Source: Kingdonia uniflora
Taxonomy: Eukaryota; Streptophyta; Magnoliopsida; Ranunculales; Circaeasteraceae
Direction of reading: 5' to 3'
Length of the DNA stretch: 64,000 nucleotides
Assembly (NCBI GenBank): GCA_014058105.1
Contig: JACGCM010000376.1
Span: 806,001-870,000, forward strand
The notes under the pieces were generated by a model that saw only the letters and a program-made list of their open reading frames with translations, ran no database searches and was not told the DNA's origin. Shown piece by piece: positions 57,001 through 64,000 of the stretch. The translations under genes were made by a program, and so were the position numbers. The number at the start of each line of letters is the position of its first letter. Position 1 is the first letter of the stretch.

Positions 57001-60000
57001 GTGGATCAACCAAGACAAGAGTAGATGTTATTTTGGATCTGTTAATATGTTCAAAAGGATGACAATTTGTGATATATTTGGTATGAAGGAGGGGTTTCTT
57101 CCTCTAACCTATCCTGGTGTTCTACTTATGCAGGGAAGAGTCAAAGCTTGCTACTTAAGAGCTCTTGCAGATAAAGTTAGGAGAAGAGCAACAAAATAGG
57201 CAGGTAGTCTTCTATCTTACCACCGCAGACTTGTTCTTGCTAAGTCCATTCTATCTAGCATACTCATCTACAACATGTCTGTCTACAGATGGCCAGTAAA
57301 GATTATCAAACAATGTGTAACTATCCTGAGGAACTTCATATGGAGTGGGAACCAAAGAAATTGGTGACAATAGCCTGAAAAAAGGTATGCAAGTCACTGT
57401 AAGTCTATGATACAGATGAAGAAACGCATCTATTGGGTTATAGGCAATGGTGAAAAGGTTAACTGCTGAATAGATTGCTGGATTGGTACAGGCCCACTCA
57501 AGAGCTTCATACAAGACTGTGATCAATACGGCATATACAAGGTTAGCCAACTGTTGAAGGATGGAGAATGGGATGTCCCAGCTGATCTCAACAACTCAAT
57601 GCTTCAAAAGAATATGAATGTGCTCAGAATTCTGCATGATGAAGGATCTGAAGATAAGTGTATTTGGACAGCTGATCTCAAAGGTACCTTCTCAGTGAAA
57701 TCTGCTTTCAATCTAATTAGGGATGCTTATCACAAAACTTGGTGGTACAAGCTTGAATGGAGATCACCAATACAGCCAAGAATTGCAAACTTTGCATTAA
57801 AAAAGATAAATAATGCTCTTTCCACTGTTTCAGAACTACAAAGAAGAGGGTATACTGGGGTCTCAGCTTGTTACTTCTGCCTTTAATACTCAGAAACTAC
57901 AGGCCACATGGTATGGGAATGCACATTCATACAAATTTTATGGCAGTGGGGTTACACTTTGTTCGTCTCAAATGGCTCTCTGCTCTCACCAGCTTCAAAC
58001 AACTCTATCTCTTCATGATGGCAGCAGTCCACTCACTAAGGAACTCTGGAGTAGCTTCGCTTTTGTATCTCTATACTATTATTGGCAAGTAAGGAGCTCC
58101 AATGTTTTTGATAGCGGTACAGTCAACATTCACAGCATCAAAAGGAAGATCATGCAGGAGTTTAAATACTGCTCTGTTCTCTCAAAAGCTACAGTGTATA
58201 ACACTGCTCATGAACTCGAGATCATTAAAGCCGTGGATGTTTCTGCTAGATATAAAAATGATCCAAAAATCCAATCCTGTCACTGGGTTCCACCAGCCTA
58301 AGACGAGATTAAAATTGCCTCTCTTGGAAACCCAGGAGCAGGTGCTTGTGGTGTTGCCACGTGGAATGTTACTCACACTATACTGGGGGCTATATCTATA
58401 AACCATCAACATACTACAGCCTATGTAGCAGAATGCAAAGCTTTCATTGAGAGACTAGCTCGAGCAATCATTTTGGGCTACAATAAAGTTTGGGTTGTAA
58501 GAAATTCTTCTTCAACTGTTCACAGCTTCAATAAGAACCAATTACCATGGAATTTGCATGAAGAAGGTTGAAGCAAAGGTTCATCAGGGTCAGAGTCACA
58601 CATGTATATAGAGAAGTTAACTTCAGTCCTGATGCAGCAGCTAAAAGGGGGAGTAGATTACCCTTAGAAACCTATGAATGGCATGTTGGGAGATCCTTTT
58701 TTTTTTCATTCAGTGGAGAATCCTGATGTGGAGTACTATAGATTCACAGTGTAATCCTGAGAAGCTGCAAATGATTGTTCTATGGGCTCAACCTAGTTGG
58801 GATGTCATAGTAATTCAAATGATGCCTATGCTTATCAGGAATAGTTACTTGATGCATATTCTTATTTCCCAACACAATCTTTCCTTATTTAATTAAAAAA
58901 AACAAATCTGCTTACAAAGCAAAAAAAAACCAACAAAAAGTTTGATTGTAACATTGAGAAAGTGTATCAAGTTTACAAGTTAAGTAGGACAAACACATAA
59001 TTATACGTGTATATATTATATATGTAATGTCGGTTATTATGACATACGAAAAATAAATGATAAACAGAATGACATAGCATTGTTCAGGAGACCATAAGTT
59101 TTTCATTATAATCTCTTTGCCTGTAGATTATGCTGACACAAGTTGAAAGATTGTGCTGATAGAATATTCTGAAAATCTAGGACTTGTAAACAATATCAAA
59201 TCTGGAATTAAGTTTTTTCGAGAGAAATTGGACGGACCCAAATTCTTCGATATTCCAACAACCCTCTTTTAGTTGACTTAGATGTGTAATAAGTGTTAAA
59301 TTGACACATCAATTTGTGATGGTAGTCTCTAATGGTAAATAATCATAACTAAAAGGGATATTTTTGTCACTTTTTTGTATGTGCCATAACGCCATCTTAA
59401 GCTTCTAATATCTAAAGCCAATAGAGGGAAATTAATGAGCTTAACAGTAAAATGTTACTAACCTAGAACCACCAGAAGAAGATGTTTGTCCCGATGGACG
59501 ATTATAATAGGCACTATCAACAGCCAAGTACGGGGTGCCGTATGGAGCCCCTAATGCTCCTCCTGCAGCACCTGCTAACACTGGTAACCTGCAGTTCACA
59601 AAGATAGAAATCAAGAAACAAACTTAAAGATATAACAGTTAAGACATGAAAAATAAAATTGACAAAGCAAAATACACCTTTAATCATGAAAGGGACGTGT
59701 AAAGTGAGTAACTGCCAAGCAGTCATCATTTTTTCAACCATAAATGAGTTTGACCAAGAAAATCTAGGTTTTGACCAATAAAGTTAGGTGGTCAAAATAT
59801 AGGACACGAATACAAAGCTAAGTTGTATGCATGATACAACTCAGTTATGAGAGATATAATAAGGTTTTAAGCTTATCCCAACATGTTAGCGGCTAACTAC
59901 TGACTCAACTATCTATACAAAAAGAGATTGTTTTTATCTATTTAACTTGTAATGAGAGTTTTGACAAACTAACTTCTACCAACTCTAGACGAAAATAATT

Positions 60001-63000
60001 CGCAGTGACTTCAAGAAGAATACAATGGACACTTTCATCGAAATTGCCACTAAATGAACATGAAGTTTATATATAACAATCAAATAACCTACACATGCAT
60101 TTCGTGATCAACAGGAGGCAATTTTTACGACAGCCTTTAGAGCTTAGTCAAAATGACCTGTTTATATTGGACAAATCAGTTAAACGTAGGAAAGAACTAC
60201 AACATACATCTATATACATTAGTTGAACTATAAGCGCCCTCTTTAGCAGAATGAGGTAAACATCCTACACCATTACCAAGTATCAAATTATAGATTTGGC
60301 TTCCCACATGCAGAATGAGGTAACTTTTTACGACAACCTTAAGAGCTTAGTCAAAATGAGCTGTTTATAGTGGACAAAACAGTTATATGCAGGGAATAAT
60401 TACAACATACATCTATATAGTTGAACTATAAACGTTCCCTTTTGCAGAATGAGGTAACTTCCTACACCATTATCAAGTACCAAATTATAGATTCGGCTAC
60501 CCACATGGAGAGCTTCAACCTCTACTCTATCAGCTATTCACCACTAACTGCCGGCCAAACACGGGATAAATGATGATTGATATGGGTGATAGGGCATCAA
60601 ACTAGCTGATCAAGTAGAGCTTCCAGTAAATCAATCAAGTTTCTTAAACCTTACAACCTAAAACATGTTCAGCTGCGTTTATAGAGCTGGCATCTCATTT
60701 TAGTATTTATAACTTAACTAAAATATTAAAAAGATACTTTAGGAATTAAATAATGTTTACTAGATGTTACCAAAAGAGAGCTCCAGCAAAATGATATTTC
60801 ATAAAACCAATGTGTGGTTGGCCAACAGAAGATCATACTTTGAAGTGCACTAATCTAAACGGTAAAAGAAAAGTGAGAAAGTCGTCATACCATGTCATTT
60901 CAGAATTTCCGAAACCAGGTTGGCCAACATATCCAGGTAGTGCCATACCAACCGCGGAAACTCCCATTCCACCAGGATGCTGACCGCCAAATTGCATAAC
61001 TGCATATCCACGCATATAGAGATGAATAAATTGAACTTTAGAATAAAGCAATAGTGATGGGAAATGTATTATTACTTAATTTCCAAGTTCTCAAAAAAGA
61101 TGACAAGTGTTTACATGTATGAGACTGGAAAGCTTATTGTGATTACTTGACATGGTAAATAATATATGATAGCATATTATTCCCATTGGAACCTCGTTTT
61201 TCCTTCTATTTTTTTGTAAAGCCATTTTTCCATTTTGTTATTAAGATTTGATAAATGTTCGGCTTAACAGGCAATAATGAACACAAATGTTCATACATGC
61301 TTTTCTTACGATAATTGACGTGTTAGAGAAGTGTCCAGATGTCAATTTTATTAAATCATTTATTTTCCTGCAGGTTCTTACGTGTTATACAAGTGCATTG
61401 TGCGTATCCGCTACACTAATATAAACTTAACAAAACCCATGCTAAAAACTAAAAATAAATAATACATATTCCATAAATTAAGGTTACATATACACATAAA
61501 GGCAAGTAAACAATACTGCAGAGGATAAGAATGAAAACTGTCGAGAGTAGTCAACCCACTCTCAACATGTGAAGGCTGCATAAACATATAGCGGTATACT
61601 TCAAGGTAGCAAACCATACTGGACAAGAAAAAAATGAAAACTGTCAAAGTGTAGTCAGCCCGCTCTCAAGGCTAAATCGAAATGTCAAGTACAGTGAAGA
61701 GGATGACAACTCATCAACTGGGGCAACAATGACAAGAGAAGAGGATTGCTCAACAATACTTTTAGTTGGAGTATCAGTCCCAAGAAAATTCTCCACCCTG
61801 TTCTTCCTTTGAAACTTCTGGCATTAGATGGCTGTAACAGCGGACTAGAACCAAAAACGTCTTGGAATAATAGAGGAGAGAGTACCACTATACTGACGCT
61901 CAAACAAATAATACTGTGCAGCAATCCTCTTCTTCTGCCAGTGATAGTCTAAAGGCCGGTTATGTTTTCGAGTTACCAAGCTGTGTAGAAAATAGTAACA
62001 CTCCGGTAATTTCTACTCCTGATTCTAGCATTCCTGATGTCTACTACTGATTCTAGCATTCCTGATGACATTGTTATTCCCAAAAGGTCTATAGAACAGG
62101 TTGATTACACTTCACTAGTTTTTCTCAAATTATCTTGTGTTATTTCAACTTTTTTAATTGACTTTCAATTTCTATGAAGTGAGTACTTATAAATCATGTA
62201 TCTTACTTATTTCCAGTTTACTAGTGTAGCAGCACGCAAGATGTGCACATGAAATGTACTTAAAAGTAAATAATTTACAAAGAGTATACATCTTGACACT
62301 TCTTCGTAACCGCATATACGTACGTACTATAAGAAATAATCTATATAGACAGTTTTTTTTCATCATTACCCACTCGACCAAAATTAAATTAACTTCTTAG
62401 TAGTCCTAATCCATCATCCTCACTCGTATACATAAGTGAAAGCACAACCAATTATCTCCAAAACCGTGGAGAAGAAATAATAATATGTTTTGAATGCACA
62501 AGTATATAAAAACATGGAATTAATATTTAAGTAAATAAGAAAAAATGTGGAGATAAACTAACAATATTATTCGAGTACCTACGAGTAAAATGTAGAATAT
62601 AATTGAATATCTAGCAGAATCATTAATGCCATAAAAACTGCATTACAGAAAGAATAGTAGTATGGTATAGGCTTAAGATAAGAGGCAAGTAATACTGAAC
62701 TCATAAATAACTATGCAGGAAACACTTATGCAGAACAGAAAAGAAAGAAAAAATTAAATCAATCTAGTAACAAGAGATAGATAGTATGAGATATGATTTA
62801 TATTCATCGTGTGGCTGACCTTGCAAAAGTGCTGGAGCGCCAGGAAAGTTATGATCACCATGACCAAGTCCCATATTCCCAGTGGCCCCATTATAGAGAA
62901 AAGACGGGACCCTTCCACTTGATTGAGTTTTCCCTTTTCCAACCAATGCAGTCTTCGATTTATTTAAACCTGCTGGAGAATCCAGCTCTCCATTTTCAGA

Positions 63001-64000
63001 TGAATCAGTTGATGAAGCTCTAGAAGTAGGTCTTTGATTAGCGTGCGCTTGCTGAGAAACTCTGGCAACTTGATTATTAGATGATCTCTGCTGATAACTA
63101 GGCTGTTCTCTAGAATTAGCTAACCCCCTTCCTTTAAGCTTGGACTGCATATATTGGGCCGTATTTACCGGTGAAAAGCCAGAAGACTGCAGGTTGCTTG
63201 ACTTCCCAACAACTGGACGAATAGAGTCGTCAATGTAATTCCTGTCCTGACTATTAGAACGGGAAACATTTTTTCCTCTGGGGACACCACTGGAGTTTGA
63301 AGAAAAATTATCTTCAAATGGATAAGAAGACGGGGTTTTGTTGATAATTCCAGAGTCCCTTTTCTGTGTGAGTGGAACATCTTGATTGGAAGAGCTGGAT
63401 GGATAAAATGGGGGAGATGCAGAGTTCAAACTTGATGCAAACACATGTTTCCTTGCAGGAGCAGCATTAGGCTGTATGCTTGATACTCTTGTTGAACTTG
63501 CATTTGATGTTGGCTCATTGGACTTTCCGAATCTGCAAATGTTATTCAGCAAAACATAAAAATAAAGGTTAAGGCTATAAAAAAAAACTTTCAAGGGCCA
63601 GATTCTTATAAAAGCTCAGGATATTTACTCACTGTCTGTTTCGTGCTGGTGAAGTCTGACTATTGTTCCTTGCAAGAGGCTCGTACCTTCTTGGACCTCT
63701 CCCTCGCACACTCTTTGGAGGATAGTTCTGATTACCCTTGTCGCCGTGATCCCTAGACCTATTTACTTCTGAATTCCCGCGGTCCATACCCTGCCTGCGA
63801 TCCACACCCTGCCTACGATCCACACCTTGCCCGCGGTCCATGCCTTGCCCGCGGTCCACGCCGTGCCCACGGTCCATACCTTGCCCACGGTCCACGCCGT
63901 GCCCACGGTCCACGCTGTTCCCACGATCCATGCCTTCCCCACGGTCCACACCTTGCCCACGGTCCACGCTTTGCCCACGGTCCACACCCTGCCCACGATC
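54091..64000 (-). CDS. MLN51: MLN51/Barentsz-like exon junction complex protein, 3' part
   Basis: Plant homologue of CASC3/MLN51, a core exon-junction-complex component that clamps eIF4A-III on spliced mRNA. The 5' part, including the Btz (SELOR) domain, lies beyond the window. Exons seen: 64000-63633 (partial), 63532-62820, 60999-60891, 59588-59463, 54307-54249, 54158-54091. All are GT-AG and the phases close to the stop at 54091. Conserved plant features are the block VRGRGPRRYEPL near 63700, a Ser/Asn-rich middle, a Gly/Met/Pro-rich stretch (QFGGQHPGGMGVSAVGM), the segment APYGTPYLAVDSAYYNRP, and the ending QRKPRRYSEMNFGQ. The visible N-terminal part is a DRGQGV/M-type hexapeptide repeat. 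The intron 59462-54308 is 5.2 kb and holds a LINE. Confidence 0.88.
54952..55002. repeat. Perfect 18-bp inverted repeat (hairpin)
   Basis: catacaagtaaaatacgg at 54952-54969 and its exact inverse complement at 54985-55002, with a 15-base loop. It sits at the 5' edge of recognisable LINE sequence in the MLN51 intron. It has no T-tract typical of a terminator; its role is unknown. Confidence 0.9.
55003..58900 (+). mobile_element. Degenerate LINE in MLN51 intron (antisense)
   Basis: On the plus strand the order is: a basic ORF1-like stretch (54996-55229); a gag-like segment with GRGYFIIKLDNEVDEG and GGPWTIV (55440-55530); RT start PDGFGEAF (about 56225); RT palm HLLFADDIFIYVN (56905); RT thumb; zf-RVT around 57690-57900; and RNase H remnants to about 58670. 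It ends in an A-rich tail (about 58892-58901). The endonuclease region between about 55990 and 56200 is missing. Stops and frameshifts are numerous. It is antisense to the host gene, and splice sites on either side remain intact, so the MLN51 intron should still be removed. Confidence 0.85.
59589..60890 (-). other. MLN51 intron with a 200-bp direct repeat
   Basis: About 60113-60309 and 60312-60506 are divergent copies of one unit; shared parts include ttttacgaca, gagcttagtcaaaatga and caaattatagattcggct-like ends. Offsets between copies are 203 and 197. Otherwise AT-rich with no coding frame. Confidence 0.75.
61000..62819 (-). other. Large MLN51 intron, 1.8 kb
   Basis: This contains small local duplications: aatgaaaactgtc...gtagtcaacccactctcaa at about 61530 and again at about 61633, and ctgattctagcattcctgatg at about 62014 and 62046. 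A frame at 61685-61924 (minus) has no recognisable product. Confidence 0.55.
63780..64000 (-). repeat. Coding minisatellite, 18-bp unit
   Basis: At least twelve units of an 18-bp sequence close to gccttgcccacggtccac (plus strand) encode a hexapeptide of the form (V/M)DRG(Q/H/N)(G/S), running out of the window. Units differ at single bases, giving GQ, GH, GN, GE and RQ variants. It expands an Arg/Gly/Asp-rich low-complexity region of the MLN51-like protein. Confidence 0.9.

Noticed and set aside
1..64000. tRNA, rRNA, CRISPR, bacterial-type promoters or origins
   Set aside because: B-box words occur only in SINEs; no cloverleaf, rRNA core sequence or regularly spaced identical repeat array with unique spacers was found.

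Overview
The window is nuclear DNA of a flowering plant, most likely a eudicot. It is AT-rich. Its genes have many small GT-AG introns and encode plant-specific families (AGD14-type ArfGAP, F-box/FBD, DUF538, HIPP/NaKR-type metal-binding protein, CYP71-type P450, plant MLN51/Barentsz). The spaces between and inside genes are filled with LINE, SINE, hAT and MITE copies, a solo LTR and an endogenous pararetrovirus. Nothing bacterial, organellar or CRISPR-like was seen. I could not fix the species from the sequence.

Layout. 1-470: a LINE RNase H relic with a 152-bp direct duplication. 602-7478 (-): a complete 12-exon ArfGAP gene of the AGD14 type; every splice junction was checked and the frame closes at 673 aa. 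9610-12996 (-): a 4-exon F-box/LRR/FBD gene whose first intron carries a solo LTR (11863-12475). 13.9-18.3 kb: a 63-bp tandem repeat, two SINEs, a (C)32 tract and unrecognised coding-like pieces. 18.3-21.4 kb (-): a decayed LINE. 21857-22807 (+): a two-exon serine-rich plant protein. 23.3-25.7 kb: two LINE pieces in opposite orientations, one split by a 749-bp hAT-like element. 26.1-28.5 kb (-): DUF538 and HMA-domain genes with a SINE between them. 29.7-37.5 kb: repeats, LINE pieces and a 5'-truncated LINE with target-site duplications. 37.7-38.6 kb (-): a DUF295 F-box pseudogene. 40.4-41.7 kb: a tandem array built from a near-palindromic motif. 42.5-43.0 kb (+): a small chimeric gene joining an EFL1 fragment to the last exon of an Argonaute. 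43.1-44.7 kb (-): an intact CYP71-like P450. 45.2-48.9 kb: pararetrovirus relic followed by a Ty3-type gag relic, then a PIF/Harbinger-type MITE. 51.4 kb (+): a small three-helix membrane protein. 54.1-64.0 kb (-): the 3' part of an MLN51/Barentsz gene, with a LINE in one intron (antisense to the gene) and an 18-bp coding minisatellite at the window edge.

The genes are unrelated housekeeping or family genes, and no operon or biosynthetic cluster is suggested. The most unusual items are the in-frame EFL1-Argonaute chimera with a consistent intron, the palindromic tandem array with a 185-bp higher-order period, and the nested mobile elements with readable target-site duplications.
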